Shown: positions 41,467 to 52,242 of the stretch, piece after piece
Layout: the number at the start of each line of letters is the position of its first letter
Numbering within the stretch: the stretch's first letter is position 1
The notes under the pieces: generated by a model
What the model saw: only the letters and a program-made list of their open reading frames with translations
What the model was told of the DNA's origin: nothing
The model's database searches: none
Source of the DNA: Vibrio alfacsensis
GTDB taxonomy: Bacteria; Pseudomonadota; Gammaproteobacteria; Enterobacterales; Vibrionaceae
Direction: 5' to 3'
NCBI RefSeq assembly: GCF_003544875.1
Contig: NZ_CP032093.1
Location: forward strand, 372,001-436,000
DNA length: 64,000 nt
Position numbers and translations under genes: made by a program

Positions 41467-42822
41467 TTAGATGGCTAAAGTAGCAAGCCCTAAGAATACC
41501 GATAAACCTATCACGTCGGTGACAGTTGTCAGTGCCATCCCGCCCGCGAGTGCTGGGTCGATATTCATCTTTTTAAGCAGTATTGGAATACTTACCCCTG
41601 CAATACCTGCCACCAACAGGTTGGTTAACATAGCGGCAGAAATAATACCGCCAAGCATCCAGTTTCCTTTCCAAACGACAACAATACCACCGATGATCAG
41701 TGCCCACATAATACCGTTGAGCAAGCCGATCGCCGCCTCTTTCATCAGAAGTTCTCGTTTGTTGGCATCACCGATGTGACCAAGTGCCAAGCCACGGATC
41801 ACAAGTGCAACGGTTTGGTTACCTGCAACCCCGCCCATGGAGGGTACGATGGTCATGAGAACCGCAATGGCTGCCATTTGATCGAGTGTTGCTTCGAACA
41901 TATTGGAAACAGAAGCCGCAGCCAGTGCTGCAAGAACGTTTGCTCCTAACCAGACACTGCGTTTACGAGCAGATTTAAATACTGGCGCGAACGTATCTTC
42001 ATCATCGTCCATACCCGCCATGCTCATCATAGAGTGTTCGGCATCTTCACGGATAACGTCAACAACGTCATCGATGGTGATACGGCCAACCAGGTGCTGA
42101 TTTTCATCGACGACTGGCGCAGATACCCAGTTACGACGTTCAAACAGGCTTGCAACGTCAGAGTCACTGGTATCGACGGTAATGGCATCATCGGCATCCT
42201 CCATAACGTCAATGACTTTGACATCAGGTTGCGTGGTGATAAGTGTGGTAATCGGTAATTCACCAATGAGCTTGTTTTCATCGTCAATGACGTACAGAGC
42301 ATCGGTTGCTTCTGGCAATTCCCCTTTCATGCGCAAATAACGCAAGACAACGTCCACATCTACATCACCACGAATGGTAATCACGTCAGTGTTCATCAAT
42401 CCGCCAGCGGTATCCTCAGAGTAGGATAGGGCGGTTTCGACGCGCAGACGATCGTCAGAGTCCATTTGCGATAGGACTTCACGCGATAGTGTATCTGGTA
42501 AGCTCCGTAGTACGTAAGCCACGTCATCGGTATCCATGCCCTCTGTCGCTTCAGCAAGTGCTTCTGGCGCCATTTTGGATACAAGACTGTCTTTAACGTC
42601 TTCGTTTAGCTCGTCAAGGATTTCACCGTAGTCCTCTGGGTCAGTTAACTGCCAAAGTACTTCACGGCTTTTACGTGGGGAGGCCTCTAAAAGATGAGCG
42701 ATGTCCTCAGGTTCCATGTCCTGCAATTGACGGCGAACATGGACGAAGCGACCGTTTTCCAGCGCTTCAGTGACTTCTTGGAGGGCTTGGTGAGCTTGGT
42801 CGAATTCTATTTGCTCTGCCAT
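41467..42822 (-). CDS. mgtE: magnesium transporter MgtE
   Basis: 451 aa Mg2+ channel. N-terminal superhelical domain (residues 1-130; LEASPRKSREVLWQLTDPED), two CBS domains (about 135-255; MNTDVITIRGDVDVDVVLRY), then five membrane helices with the pore signature (IVPSMGGVAGNQTVALVIRG) and GMALTTVTDVIGLSVFLGLA. The CBS and N domains gate the pore by sensing Mg2+. The ribosome site AGGGGGA is strong. Confidence 0.97.
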   Translation of the reverse strand: MAEQIEFDQAHQALQEVTEALENGRFVHVRRQLQDMEPEDIAHLLEASPRKSREVLWQLTDPEDYGEILDELNEDVKDSLVSKMAPEALAEATEGMDTDDVAYVLRSLPDTLSREVLSQMDSDDRLRVETALSYSEDTAGGLMNTDVITIRGDVDVDVVLRYLRMKGELPEATDALYVIDDENKLIGELPITTLITTQPDVKVIDVMEDADDAITVDTSDSDVASLFERRNWVSAPVVDENQHLVGRITIDDVVDVIREDAEHSMMSMAGMDDDEDTFAPVFKSARKRSVWLGANVLAALAAASVSNMFEATLDQMAAIAVLMTIVPSMGGVAGNQTVALVIRGLALGHIGDANKRELLMKEAAIGLLNGIMWALIIGGIVVVWKGNWMLGGIISAAMLTNLLVAGIAGVSIPILLKKMNIDPALAGGMALTTVTDVIGLSVFLGLATLAI

Positions 42823-42974
42823 TGATTCCCCCTAATTCCTGAAATTTACAATGCTTTGAATAATATCTTAATTCTAGGCACCTTTTAATAACAACTTGTG
42901 AAAGTCGACGAAATTATTTGTTGAAGAGAAGCAGGGGATAGGAAGTGGTGTGGGATATCACACTAAAGATAAGC

Positions 42975-42996
42975 AAAAAGCGAGTGGATCACTCGC
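42975..42996 (-). terminator. terminator at the end of the rpoN/nitrogen-PTS run
   Basis: On the minus strand GCGAGTG / CACTCGC with a 3-base loop and a TTTTT tail. The hairpin overlaps the last codons of ptsO. Confidence 0.8.
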
Positions 42997-43264
42997 CCTC
43001 ATCAAACTTGTCTTCGATTAAATGGCAAACAGCATCGAGTGCTTGTTGAGAATCATCACCACAAGCGTGGATGGTAACGTATTGTCCTTGAGCAGACTCA
43101 AGCATGAGCAATCCCATCACGCTATCTGCGGTTGCGGTTTTGTCTTCTTCGTTATCAATCGTGATGATTGCGTTATAGCTTTGCGCCAGTTCAACCAATT
43201 TGATTGCCGCTCGAGCATGTAGCCCCAAACGGTTTTGAATCAATACCTTACGACTTAGTTCCAC
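42989..43264 (-). CDS. ptsO: nitrogen-PTS phosphocarrier NPr
   Basis: 91 aa HPr-like protein; phosphorylated His16 in [13 protein letters not shown], and Ser region [14 protein letters not shown]. It passes phosphate from EI-Ntr to PtsN. Last gene of the minus-strand run; two bases from rapZ. Confidence 0.95.
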   Translation of the reverse strand: MELSRKVLIQNRLGLHARAAIKLVELAQSYNAIITIDNEEDKTATADSVMGLLMLESAQGQYVTIHACGDDSQQALDAVCHLIEDKFDEGE

Positions 43265-43266
43265 CG

Positions 43267-44130
43267 TTATTCCTTAACGTTTTTTTCCAATGAAGTGTGG
43301 CGAATTTGTACTTGATGACCTTTAGCAGCAAAGTATTCACCAATTTTTTGCGTCAGATACACTGAGCGATGTTTTCCACCGGTACAACCAATGGCGACGG
43401 TGAGGTAACTGCGATTGTTTGTCTCAAGTAGTGGTAACCAGGTTTCAATGAAGTTCTCTATCTGTTGTTTTAGTTCGAGAACTGATTGGTGCTGTTCTAA
43501 GAAAGCACCAATAGGTGCATCTAATCCGGTTAGTGGTCGCAATGCCGGTTCCCAGTGTGGGTTGGGTAAAAAACGCACATCAAAAACGTAGTCGGCATCA
43601 GACGGCAAACCGTATTTAAAGCCAAATGATTCAAATACCATGACGAGATCTTTTCGCTCTCGTCCCAATACTCGCATACGGACGGTTTCACTCAAATCAT
43701 GCAGCGATTGCCCACTGCTATTGAGGACCAAGTCAGCATGAGCTTTGAGTGGCGTCAGGATATTATGCTCAAGTTCGATCGCTTGCTCTAAAGATAGAGA
43801 GCTCTGGCCGAGAGAAAGAGGGTGGATTCTACGAGTTTCACTGTAGCGTTTAAGCAGTGTTTCTTTATTGGCATCTAAGAAAAGCACCGTTACATCCAGT
43901 TCTGATTTTAGCTTCTCTAGTGTGCTGGTAAGTTCTTTGAGCTTTTTGGGTATATTGCGAATGTCGATGCTAACCGCAACATTTTGCTTACTGTCAGCGA
44001 CGGATTGAACAAACGCATCCAATAGGTTCACTGGTAGATTGTCGACACAGTAATACCCCAAATCTTCAAGCACGCGCAGGGCAACACTCTTTCCTGCACC
44101 GGAGTGCCCGCTAACAACGATTAATCGCAT
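43267..44130 (-). CDS. rapZ: RNase adapter protein RapZ
   Basis: 287 aa. Walker A GHSGAGKS (8-15), a kinase-like N-terminal half and the C-terminal domain with [20 protein letters not shown]. In enterobacteria RapZ brings GlmZ RNA to RNase E to control glucosamine-6-phosphate synthesis. Follows ptsN with 14 bases between. Confidence 0.96.
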   Translation of the reverse strand: MRLIVVSGHSGAGKSVALRVLEDLGYYCVDNLPVNLLDAFVQSVADSKQNVAVSIDIRNIPKKLKELTSTLEKLKSELDVTVLFLDANKETLLKRYSETRRIHPLSLGQSSLSLEQAIELEHNILTPLKAHADLVLNSSGQSLHDLSETVRMRVLGRERKDLVMVFESFGFKYGLPSDADYVFDVRFLPNPHWEPALRPLTGLDAPIGAFLEQHQSVLELKQQIENFIETWLPLLETNNRSYLTVAIGCTGGKHRSVYLTQKIGEYFAAKGHQVQIRHTSLEKNVKE

Positions 44131-44144
44131 GGTGATCGCCTCGA

Positions 44145-44591
44145 TTACTGATGAATCATAATGTCGTAAAGTTCTTCATCGCTCTGAGCATTACGCAGCA
44201 TCTTCAGTACTTGCTTGTTACTCAGACGTTCAGCCATTGAGGATAGTGTTTTGAGGTGCTCCTTGCACTGATCTTCTGGTACGAGGAGTGCAAAAAGAAG
44301 GTCGACAGGTCGGTTATCGATAGCATCAAATTCAATCGCTTCATCACATTGAAGTAAAACGGCGATGGCTTTGTCGCTAGATGACATTCTTGCATGTGGG
44401 ATAGCGATACCGTTGCCGATACCAGTACTACCCATTTTTTCTCTGCTGAGCATACACTCAAACAGTTCTGTTGAATCTTGGCCTGTGGTATCAGCAACGA
44501 TTTTGCTGATCATTTCGAGGGCTCGTTTTTTACTTGTACAATGGACTGCACTTTTCGTGCAGTCCAGTGACAGTATTTCGCTAAGTTGCAT
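44145..44591 (-). CDS. ptsN: nitrogen-PTS regulatory enzyme IIA (PtsN)
   Basis: 148 aa EIIA-Ntr. The phosphorylation site His66 is in [33 protein letters not shown] is also typical. It links PTS state to potassium, nitrogen and envelope control. Two bases after hpf. Confidence 0.96.
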   Translation of the reverse strand: MQLSEILSLDCTKSAVHCTSKKRALEMISKIVADTTGQDSTELFECMLSREKMGSTGIGNGIAIPHARMSSSDKAIAVLLQCDEAIEFDAIDNRPVDLLFALLVPEDQCKEHLKTLSSMAERLSNKQVLKMLRNAQSDEELYDIMIHQ

Positions 44592-44593
44592 GA

Positions 44594-44881
44594 TTAATGA
44601 CTATTTAGTTTTTCTTTGTGCTTATTAAGTTGACGAACTAATTTATCCACCAGCGAGTCAATCGCTGCGTACATGCTTTCATCCGTTGATGAAGCGTGGA
44701 TTTCGCCCTGATTTATATGGAGCGTAGCTTCCGCGATTTGGTCGAGTTTTTCAACTTTTAATACGACATGAGCTTGATTGATATGGTCGAAGAACCTTTC
44801 GAGCTTCTGAAACTTATTTTGAACATAGTCTTGCATTGAATCGGTAAGATCAACGTGATGGCCCTGAATATTGATTTGCAT
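44594..44881 (-). CDS. hpf: ribosome hibernation-promoting factor (short HPF)
   Basis: 95 aa, the short form: MQINIQGHHVDLTDSMQDYV, ATLHINQGEIHASSTDESMY, AIDSLVDKLVRQLNKHKEKL. It binds 30S subunits and promotes 100S dimers in stationary phase. Located between rpoN and ptsN as in most gammaproteobacteria. Confidence 0.96.
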   Translation of the reverse strand: MQINIQGHHVDLTDSMQDYVQNKFQKLERFFDHINQAHVVLKVEKLDQIAEATLHINQGEIHASSTDESMYAAIDSLVDKLVRQLNKHKEKLNSH

Positions 44882-44905
44882 AGACTTTCCTTTTCAGTTG
44901 GTGCC

Positions 44906-46372
44906 TTAAAGTAGGCGTTTACGCTGACTTGATGGGGCGATACCCAAGGACTCGCGATATTTCGCAATGGTTCGCCTTGCGACCTGAATCCCTTGGTCAG
45001 CCAGAAGATCAGCAATCTTACTGTCACTCAATGGTTTCGCTGTATTTTCAGCAGCAACCAGTTTTTTAATGAGTGCGCGGATTGCTGTGGACGAACATTC
45101 TCCACCATTGTCTGTACTGACATGACTAGAGAAGAAGTACTTCAATTCAAAAATGCCACGCGGTGTGTGCATGAATTTCTGCGTTGTCACACGAGAGATC
45201 GTTGATTCATGCATATCCACATCCAATGCTACGTCATTGAGGACCATTGGCTTCATGGCTTCTTCACCATAGTCGAAGAAATCTTGTTGATGTTCAACAA
45301 TACATCTTGCAACTTTGAGAAGGGTCTCGTTTCTGCTTTCTAGGCTCTTAATTAACCATTTTGCCTCTTGCAAATTGCTACGGATGTACTGGCTATCCGC
45401 ACTGTTGCCTTTTCCAAGTTGGGCATATTGTTGATTTACTTTGAGTTTTGGAATGCTGTCAGGGTTAATGGATACGGTCCATTTACCATGGTCTTTAAAT
45501 ACAGAAACATCAGGGATGACGTATTCAGTATCATCAGGAGTAATGCGACTGCCCGGTCGAGGATCAAGTTGCTGGATGAGCTTCAATACTTCGCGTAAGT
45601 CGGCTTCTTTTAATTTGGTTTCTTTGAGCACCAACTTGTAGTCACGATTTCCCAGATGATCGATATGGTCTCTCAGCACCATTCTTGCCTCTGCAAGCCA
45701 TGGGGTATCTTCTGGGAAAGTCACTAATTGCAGTAGCAAACACTCTTGCAGGTTACGAGAGGCCACACCGAGAGGGTCAAATTGTTGGATGCGTTTGCGA
45801 ACTGCTTCGACTTCATCCAATTCAATGTCTTCGTTGTCGAAGCTTTCATGGATTTCTTCAGGAGTGAGCGTCAAATAGCCATAATCGTCAACCGCATCAA
45901 TGATCGCGATTGCGATGGTTCGGTCGTTTTCGCTAAACGGTGTTAAATCCAATTGCCACATTAGGTAGTCGTGCAGCGACTCAGTGGTTTCACCTTGGTA
46001 CACTGGCATATCGTCATCGAGTGCTATTCCAGTGCTACCTGTATTGGCGCTATACACGTCATCCCAAGTGGTATCGATTTCTAACTCAGAGCTAATTTCT
46101 GACTTTTCAATAACATCTGAGCTATCGGGAAGGTCGGGTTCCGAGGCGTCGTTTGCACTGTTGTCAGCGGCTTCTGAAGCTGACTTATCTTCACCGTTGA
46201 CTTGAGCTTCTTCGTGGCCTTCTTCAACTTCCAAAAGCGGGTTGGAATCTAATGCTTCTTGGATCTCTTGTTGAAGGTCTAGCGTCGACAATTGTAACAG
46301 GCGAATTGCCTGTTGCAGTTGCGGCGTCATGGCTAACTGTTGACCTAGCTTGAGTTGTAATGAAGGTTTCAT
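44906..46372 (-). CDS. rpoN: RNA polymerase sigma-54 factor
   Basis: 488 aa. N-terminal activator-interacting region ([20 protein letters not shown]), an acidic linker (about 50-110), the core-binding domain, and the RpoN box [10 protein letters not shown] (465-474) that reads the -24 element. In Vibrio it drives flagella, nitrogen, quorum-sensing small RNAs and type VI genes. Downstream of lptB in the same direction. Confidence 0.98.
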   Translation of the reverse strand: MKPSLQLKLGQQLAMTPQLQQAIRLLQLSTLDLQQEIQEALDSNPLLEVEEGHEEAQVNGEDKSASEAADNSANDASEPDLPDSSDVIEKSEISSELEIDTTWDDVYSANTGSTGIALDDDMPVYQGETTESLHDYLMWQLDLTPFSENDRTIAIAIIDAVDDYGYLTLTPEEIHESFDNEDIELDEVEAVRKRIQQFDPLGVASRNLQECLLLQLVTFPEDTPWLAEARMVLRDHIDHLGNRDYKLVLKETKLKEADLREVLKLIQQLDPRPGSRITPDDTEYVIPDVSVFKDHGKWTVSINPDSIPKLKVNQQYAQLGKGNSADSQYIRSNLQEAKWLIKSLESRNETLLKVARCIVEHQQDFFDYGEEAMKPMVLNDVALDVDMHESTISRVTTQKFMHTPRGIFELKYFFSSHVSTDNGGECSSTAIRALIKKLVAAENTAKPLSDSKIADLLADQGIQVARRTIAKYRESLGIAPSSQRKRLL

Positions 46373-46422
46373 TCAGTGTTACTTACCTTGTAATGCTCAG
46401 AATCTTACCGTTCCTAATGTAA

Positions 46423-47148
46423 TCATAGACGGAATTGTTCACCGAGATAAACTTGTTTCACCTGCTCATTATTGAGAACGTCTTCTGGGCTTCCAGAAGC
46501 AATAAGGTGCCCTTGGCTTACGATGTAAGCTTTTTCACATACGTCGAGAGTTTCACGAACGTTGTGGTCGGTGATCAATACACCAAGACCGCGGTCACGT
46601 AGATGTTCGATGATTTTTTTGATGTCATTTACCGAAATCGGGTCAACACCAGCGAAAGGTTCGTCTAATAAAATAAACTGTGGGTTTGCAGCAAGCGCAC
46701 GTGCAATTTCAACTCGTCGACGTTCACCACCTGATAGTGCCATACCTGCACTGGTTCTTATGTGCTGTATGTGGAATTCTTCCAATAAATCTTCGAGCTT
46801 ATCTTGACGTTCCTCTCGGGTAAGCTCTTGGCGTGTTTCTAGCACGGCCATGATGTTGTCTTCGACAGAAAGCTTACGGAAGATAGAGGCTTCTTGAGGC
46901 AAGTAGCCGATACCTAATCGAGACCGGCTGTGCATTGGGAGAATACTGATGTCCTGATCGTCGATAGTAATCGTGCCCTCATCACGAGGGACAAGGCCGA
47001 CAATCATGTAAAATGATGTTGTTTTACCTGCCCCGTTCGGCCCGAGAAGTCCAACAATTTGGCCTGATTCCACTTCTAGGCTTACATCAGTGACTACCTT
47101 GCGTTTTTTGTAACTTTTCGCCAGGTTCTTTGCGCTCAGTACCGCCAT
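46423..47148 (-). CDS. lptB: LPS export ABC transporter ATPase LptB
   Basis: 241 aa. Walker A GPNGAGKT (36-43), signature [15 protein letters not shown], Walker [14 protein letters not shown], switch His in GVLITDHNV. It powers LPS extraction with LptFG. One base separates it from lptA. Confidence 0.98.
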   Translation of the reverse strand: MAVLSAKNLAKSYKKRKVVTDVSLEVESGQIVGLLGPNGAGKTTSFYMIVGLVPRDEGTITIDDQDISILPMHSRSRLGIGYLPQEASIFRKLSVEDNIMAVLETRQELTREERQDKLEDLLEEFHIQHIRTSAGMALSGGERRRVEIARALAANPQFILLDEPFAGVDPISVNDIKKIIEHLRDRGLGVLITDHNVRETLDVCEKAYIVSQGHLIASGSPEDVLNNEQVKQVYLGEQFRL

Positions 47149-47149
47149 A

Positions 47150-47644
47150 TTAGTTCTCGATTTGATTAGGTTGCAAAATCGTGGTTACACGCTCAGTTTT
47201 TGAGCTGTCAGCAACAAGCTTCTGCTTACCAATTTGATAACGAATTGATGAGCCACGGATCGTATTACCATCTTGTGCGAGCTGCGCTTGACCTTTCATC
47301 GTCAGTTCATCCGTCGCGATACGATAATCCAACTCTTTTGCTTGCCCATTGAGTGTTTTGCCGTCATCCATCAACTGAGAAAAAGTAGCGGGTTTGCCAA
47401 ATGCTTGAATCTGTTTAATTGATTCGGTTTTTGGATCGCGAGTCACGATGATTCGGTCAGCATCAATATTGATGCTGCCTTGTTTCAAAGAGACATCGCC
47501 CTCAAAGACAACCTGATTACTCTTCATGTCCACTTGTTGTGTGTCAGAATTAATGTAAACGGGCTGCTGTGTGTCTGATTTTAGTGCCAGCGCTTGTGGT
47601 GCAGCTAATACCAGTGCCAATAGGCTAAGGTGTAACGGTTTCAT
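47150..47644 (-). CDS. lptA: LPS transport periplasmic bridge protein LptA
   Basis: 164 aa OstA-domain protein with a signal peptide ([17 protein letters not shown]). Repeated beta-jellyroll pattern ([20 protein letters not shown]). ATG 47644 is used: it gives a normal signal peptide; the frame is open six codons upstream. Overlaps lptC by 20 bases. Confidence 0.95.
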   Translation of the reverse strand: MKPLHLSLLALVLAAPQALALKSDTQQPVYINSDTQQVDMKSNQVVFEGDVSLKQGSINIDADRIIVTRDPKTESIKQIQAFGKPATFSQLMDDGKTLNGQAKELDYRIATDELTMKGQAQLAQDGNTIRGSSIRYQIGKQKLVADSSKTERVTTILQPNQIEN

Positions 47645-48188
47645 ATCGACCTTGAACTTCACTTGTTAGAGTCGCAGTGTGGACATTTAAGTTGCCTTTC
47701 ATTGCGCCTCCTGTCGTTTCAAATTGCGGTCCAACCAACATTACTTGTTGATCCGCTTTAAAATCACGGTTGGTTAGATTGATGACCATCTTGTCTGTTG
47801 CCATCGTGTCAAAGCTTGCATCTGGCAATAGGTTTTGCATGAGTACGTTATCGTACAACGTCAGGATTTGGTCTTCATCTAGTACGGCTTTGACCGCGCT
47901 AACTTTCCATTCAATAACGCTACCATCACGGTAAACCATCAGTGTTGGGTCATTAAAAATGGTTTCACCACTTTTGGCATAATGATCTAATGTGGTAGAA
48001 CGAATGATGTAACTGCGGACACCATTTTCACCATATGTGATGTTTTCTAGTCCAGTACCACTGAACATAGGCAGTTCTAAATTGGGTGCGACTTGTAAAC
48101 CATCGTTATTTTTCGGCGTGAGTAAGTAATACCCACACCATGCAATAACAAAGATCAACAGCACATAAATAAGGCGAGTTAAACTCAT
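47625..48188 (-). CDS. lptC: LPS export protein LptC
   Basis: 187 aa, bitopic inner-membrane protein (LIYVLLIFVIAWCGYYLL near the N-terminus) with a periplasmic jellyroll; links LptBFG to LptA. The kdsC gene that normally precedes lptC is absent here; only 99 bases separate it from kdsD. Confidence 0.94.
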   Translation of the reverse strand: MSLTRLIYVLLIFVIAWCGYYLLTPKNNDGLQVAPNLELPMFSGTGLENITYGENGVRSYIIRSTTLDHYAKSGETIFNDPTLMVYRDGSVIEWKVSAVKAVLDEDQILTLYDNVLMQNLLPDASFDTMATDKMVINLTNRDFKADQQVMLVGPQFETTGGAMKGNLNVHTATLTSEVQGRYETVTP

Positions 48189-48287
48189 ATAATAAAGGCC
48201 TTCTTTTAGCTCAGTACTTCCCTGACTACTGCCTTAATCTGATAAATTAATCGTTAAATTTGTTGTATTGTGCAACTCATGTACAAG

Positions 48288-49259
48288 TTACATTACGCCC
48301 GCTTTCAATAAGTCATGCATATTCAAAGCGCCGACGATTTTGTTATTGTCACATAAAATCAGTGCATTGATGTTCTTGTCTTGCATCATATTCAATCCCT
48401 CAACCGCGAGCATTTCAGGGTGCGCAGTCGTTGGGTTTTGTGTCATGACTTCACCAATTTTCGTGGTATGAATGTCGATGCGTTTGTCTAGCGTACGGCG
48501 TAAATCCCCGTCAGTGAATATACCAAGCATAGCATCGTGTTCATCAACGATGGCGGTCATTCCTAATCCTTTCTCTGAAATTTCGAGTAATGCATCGCGA
48601 ATGAGCGCATTTGGCGCGACTTTTGGTAGAGCGCTACCTATATGCATAATATCAGACAGTTTCAGAAGCAACTTTCTTCCCAGTGCGCCGCCTGGATGAG
48701 AAAGTGCAAAATCTTCGGCAGAGAAGCCTCTCGCTTGAAGTAAAGCGACAGCAAGCGCATCGCCCATAACTAATGTTGCGGTTGTGCTGCTGGTTGGCGC
48801 TAAACCTAACGGACATGCTTCTTTCGGTACCGTGATTTGCAAATGCAGATCAGAAAGCTTTGCCATGTTTGAGTCGGGCTTGCCCGTCATGCTGATGATG
48901 GTGATGTTTAATCGTTTTAGTACAGGAAATAGCGATAGAATCTCGTGGGACTCACCAGAGTTTGATATTGCGATAACAATATCTCCAGCGCTGATCATGC
49001 CCAAGTCACCATGAGCGGCTTCGCCAGGGTGAACAAAAAATGCAGAAGTGCCTGTACTTGCGAGGGTTGCCGCGATCTTATTACCGATATGGCCTGATTT
49101 TCCCATGCCCATAACAACAACTTTGCCGCGGTTAGAAAGAATCAACTCGCAAGCTTGTTCGAATTGCGCGTCAAAGTATTGGTCTAGTTGTTGAAGCGCA
49201 GAGACTTCGATATCTAGAACTTGTTTAGCAGCAGCACGAAAATCAAACTGAATGGACAT
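48288..49259 (-). CDS. kdsD: arabinose-5-phosphate isomerase KdsD
   Basis: 323 aa. SIS domain (VVMGMGKSGHIGNKIAATLA; FVHPGEAAHGDLGMI; VIAISNSGESHEIL) and two C-terminal CBS domains. It interconverts ribulose-5-P and arabinose-5-P, the first step to Kdo for LPS. Good fit in place and length. Confidence 0.97.
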   Translation of the reverse strand: MSIQFDFRAAAKQVLDIEVSALQQLDQYFDAQFEQACELILSNRGKVVVMGMGKSGHIGNKIAATLASTGTSAFFVHPGEAAHGDLGMISAGDIVIAISNSGESHEILSLFPVLKRLNITIISMTGKPDSNMAKLSDLHLQITVPKEACPLGLAPTSSTTATLVMGDALAVALLQARGFSAEDFALSHPGGALGRKLLLKLSDIMHIGSALPKVAPNALIRDALLEISEKGLGMTAIVDEHDAMLGIFTDGDLRRTLDKRIDIHTTKIGEVMTQNPTTAHPEMLAVEGLNMMQDKNINALILCDNNKIVGALNMHDLLKAGVM

Positions 49260-49293
49260 ATTAATGCTCCAATTTATCGTAATTTATTCTATT

Positions 49294-50259
49294 TTAAGCG
49301 GTCATGTTTGTAAGTAGGTAGCCTTGGTATGCGACGAAGCAGACCAATAAAATGCTGGCTTCAATACGATTAATACTGCGTGATTTACCTAAGCACATTG
49401 CGACAAGCAGTAGTGATACGCCAAGCATTACCCAGAAATCACGGCCCATAGCGTATTCGCTTAGCATTGATGGGTTGATAATGCCTGGTAGGCCCATTAC
49501 TGCAAGAATATTAAACACGTTTGAGCCGATAATATTACCTACCGCCATATCGTCTTCACCTTTCAATACGCCAGCTAATGATGCTGCTAGCTCAGGCAAA
49601 CTGGTACCTACTGCAATAATCGTTAGGCCAATGACGAGGTCACTCATGCCGAAGAACTTGGCAATAATAACGGCGTTATCAACAAGAACACTAGCGGCAA
49701 TTGGAAGTAGAATAAGACCGATAACGACCCACATGATGGCTTTTGGATTGCTTACGCCCTCAGGGATTTCGGCTTCTTGCTCTTCAATAAAGGCATCGCC
49801 TGCTTTTTGTTCTTTGCGACTTATCTTAAGCATGGCATAGAGGAAGCCACCAAATAACACAAATAACAGAACGCCCTCGTAAAAACCTAAGTGGTTATCC
49901 CATAGCAAAATACCAGCAAGGACAGTTACTGCTATCATTAAAGGCAATTCACGACGAATGACAGCAGAACTGATAGACAGTGGTTTGATCAGAGCTGTAA
50001 TACCTAGGATTAGCGCGATGTTTGCGATGTTTGAACCGAGAACATTGCCGACGGCCGTATCGGTTTTGCCATCCCATGCAGCAGTCGCAGATACCATCAT
50101 TTCAGGCGCGGATGAGCCCATCGCTAAGATTGTCATGCCGATAACTAAAGGTGAAATGCCAACGTTGCGGGCAAGAGCAGCTGAACCGAAAACCAGTTTG
50201 TCTGCACTCCAAACGAGTAATACAAGACCGACGATAAGCAACGCTACGGCTTCGAGCAT
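49294..50259 (-). CDS. yrbG: sodium/calcium exchanger YrbG
   Basis: 321 aa, ten-helix antiporter with the two inverted alpha repeats (GMTILAMGSSAPEMMVSATA and GLTIIAVGTSLPELAASLAG). Start MLEAVALLIVGLVLLVWSAD at 50259; the frame is open 28 codons upstream but with no family resemblance. Upstream of kdsD in the same direction, divergent from mlaF. Confidence 0.93.
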   Translation of the reverse strand: MLEAVALLIVGLVLLVWSADKLVFGSAALARNVGISPLVIGMTILAMGSSAPEMMVSATAAWDGKTDTAVGNVLGSNIANIALILGITALIKPLSISSAVIRRELPLMIAVTVLAGILLWDNHLGFYEGVLLFVLFGGFLYAMLKISRKEQKAGDAFIEEQEAEIPEGVSNPKAIMWVVIGLILLPIAASVLVDNAVIIAKFFGMSDLVIGLTIIAVGTSLPELAASLAGVLKGEDDMAVGNIIGSNVFNILAVMGLPGIINPSMLSEYAMGRDFWVMLGVSLLLVAMCLGKSRSINRIEASILLVCFVAYQGYLLTNMTA

Positions 50260-50655
50260 GATAATTCCTAAGTAAGTAAATATGTAAAATGAGTAACCGC
50301 CAATTTTGACCTTTTGCAGCGAAAAATGGAAGATAAACAACAAATAAATTAAGACTTAGTAACGAAAATGCGCATCAATTCGAGTTCTTCTGCGCCAATA
50401 GAGTTCGGTTTGCAAATAAGGAGACGGATGTCGAATTTCATTTTGTTTTTAAAAGATTAACGAAGGCTAGGATCCTTGAATTAATTGAACAGTGCTTTTA
50501 ATTGCATCTCAATGTGCTTATGATTGCATCCATAATAAATGTACCGACGTAGTATTGAGATGTTCATCTTTCGAAGTAACCTCAAAATGCTTGGTTCAGC
50601 GAGAATGACTTAACGACTTTGTAAGTGAACACTTATAAATAGTAGAAGAGATAAT
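50260..50655. other. intergenic region, yrbG / mlaF (396 bases), with spaced direct repeats
   Basis: No gene. It holds two near-identical 17-base repeats 22 bases apart (50492-50508 and 50514-50530) and should contain both divergent promoters, though no strong -35/-10 pair is visible. Confidence 0.5.
50492..50530. repeat. two 17-base direct repeats, 22-base period
   Basis: GTGCTTTTAATTGCATC and GTGCTTATGATTGCATC (two mismatches), exactly two helical turns apart, between yrbG and mlaF. Could be a tandem operator. Confidence 0.5.
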
Positions 50656-51459
50656 ATGTCGAACAACGATTTAGTTACTTTACATAATCTCACTTTCTCT
50701 CGCGGTGATCGTACGATCTTTGATGATATAGATTTACGTGTACCAAAAGGTAAAGTGACGGCCATTATGGGCCCATCAGGAATTGGTAAAACGACCCTAC
50801 TGCGCTTGATCGGTGGTCAGTTGTCTCCTGAAAAAGGCGAAATCTGGTTTGATGGTGACAACATTCCCACGTTGTCGCGTAAGAAGCTCTACCATGCGCG
50901 AAAAAAAATGAGCATGTTGTTTCAATCGGGTGCGTTGTTTACGGATTTGACGGTGTTCGATAACGTTGCATTTCCTTTGCGTGAACACACAGACCTACCA
51001 GAGACACTGATTCGAACCATGGTTCTTCTAAAACTCGAAGCGGTTGGTCTTCGTGGGGCTGCTGAGTTGATGCCAAGTGAGCTTTCTGGCGGTATGGCGA
51101 GGCGTGCGGCATTGGCCCGTGCCATTGCACTTGATCCTGACCTGATCATGTTTGATGAACCGTTCGTTGGTCAGGACCCGATCACGATGGGGGTTTTGGT
51201 TGAGTTGATCAGTAACTTAAATCGAGCTTTAGGCCTTACGTCAATCGTGGTATCTCATGATGTTCCAGAAGTAATGAGTATTGCCGATTGGGTTTATTTA
51301 CTCGCAGACGGAAAAATTGTTGCTTGCGGTACGCCACAAGAGCTAAACGAAAATCCAGATCCTCGCGTACAGCAATTTTTGCAAGGCGATGCCGATGGCC
51401 CTGTACCATTTCGTTTTCCTGCACAAAGTATCGAGAAGGACTTATTTGATGGTCGATAA
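50656..51459 (+). CDS. mlaF: phospholipid ABC transporter ATPase MlaF
   Basis: 267 aa. Walker A GPSGIGKT (39-46), signature [15 protein letters not shown], Walker [14 protein letters not shown]. It powers retrograde transport of misplaced outer-membrane phospholipids. Start of the mlaFEDCB operon; overlaps mlaE by 11 bases. Confidence 0.97.
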   Translation: MSNNDLVTLHNLTFSRGDRTIFDDIDLRVPKGKVTAIMGPSGIGKTTLLRLIGGQLSPEKGEIWFDGDNIPTLSRKKLYHARKKMSMLFQSGALFTDLTVFDNVAFPLREHTDLPETLIRTMVLLKLEAVGLRGAAELMPSELSGGMARRAALARAIALDPDLIMFDEPFVGQDPITMGVLVELISNLNRALGLTSIVVSHDVPEVMSIADWVYLLADGKIVACGTPQELNENPDPRVQQFLQGDADGPVPFRFPAQSIEKDLFDGR

Positions 51460-52240
51460 CTTTATTCATTTTGTCGCCTCATTAGGAAAGCGAACATTGG
51501 CGATTTGTGAAGCCTTTGGTCGAGCGACGCTAATGCTGATTGGTGCTTTGGTTTCTCGGCCCCAGCCCGTCAAAAACTTCCCTTTACTCCTAAAGCAATT
51601 GTATTCCGTTGGTGTGCAATCACTGGCAATTATTGTGGTATCTGGCCTGTTTATCGGCATGGTGCTCAGTTTACAAGGCTATGTTGTTCTTGTGGATTAC
51701 GGTGCTGAGGGGAGCCTTGGTCAAATGGTCGCGTTATCGCTTTTACGTGAACTTGGCCCGGTTGTGACTGCGTTATTGTTTGCTGGACGTGCAGGCTCTG
51801 CATTAACGGCAGAGATTGGTCTGATGAAAGCGACGGAGCAATTGTCTAGCTTAGAAATGATGGCTGTTGATCCTCTTAAGCGTGTCATTGCGCCACGTTT
51901 CTGGGCTGGTGTTATCTCAATGCCACTGCTTGCTATGATTTTTATGGCGATAGGCATTTGGGGCGCAGAATTAGTTGGGGTTGACTGGAAAGGCGTTGAT
52001 CACGGCAGTTTCTGGGCGGCAATGCAATCATCGGTCGAATTAGGCCAAGACATCGGTAATAGCACCATTAAATGCGTTGTGTTTGCTATTACGGTTACTT
52101 GGATTGCTCTATTTAATGGCTATGACGCTATTCCAACTTCGGAAGGGATCAGCCGAGCAACCACGCGCACTGTTGTGCATTCTTCTTTAGCAGTACTAGG
52201 GCTAGACTTTGTACTGACCGCATTGATGTTTGGGAATTAA
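51449..52240 (+). CDS. mlaE: phospholipid ABC transporter permease MlaE
   Basis: 263 aa permease with the DUF140/MlaE family core ([60 protein letters not shown]). ATG 51449 overlaps the mlaF stop and gives the family-length protein; the upstream open frame to 51389 is a shadow of mlaF. Confidence 0.96.
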   Translation: MVDNFIHFVASLGKRTLAICEAFGRATLMLIGALVSRPQPVKNFPLLLKQLYSVGVQSLAIIVVSGLFIGMVLSLQGYVVLVDYGAEGSLGQMVALSLLRELGPVVTALLFAGRAGSALTAEIGLMKATEQLSSLEMMAVDPLKRVIAPRFWAGVISMPLLAMIFMAIGIWGAELVGVDWKGVDHGSFWAAMQSSVELGQDIGNSTIKCVVFAITVTWIALFNGYDAIPTSEGISRATTRTVVHSSLAVLGLDFVLTALMFGN

Positions 52241-52242
52241 TC

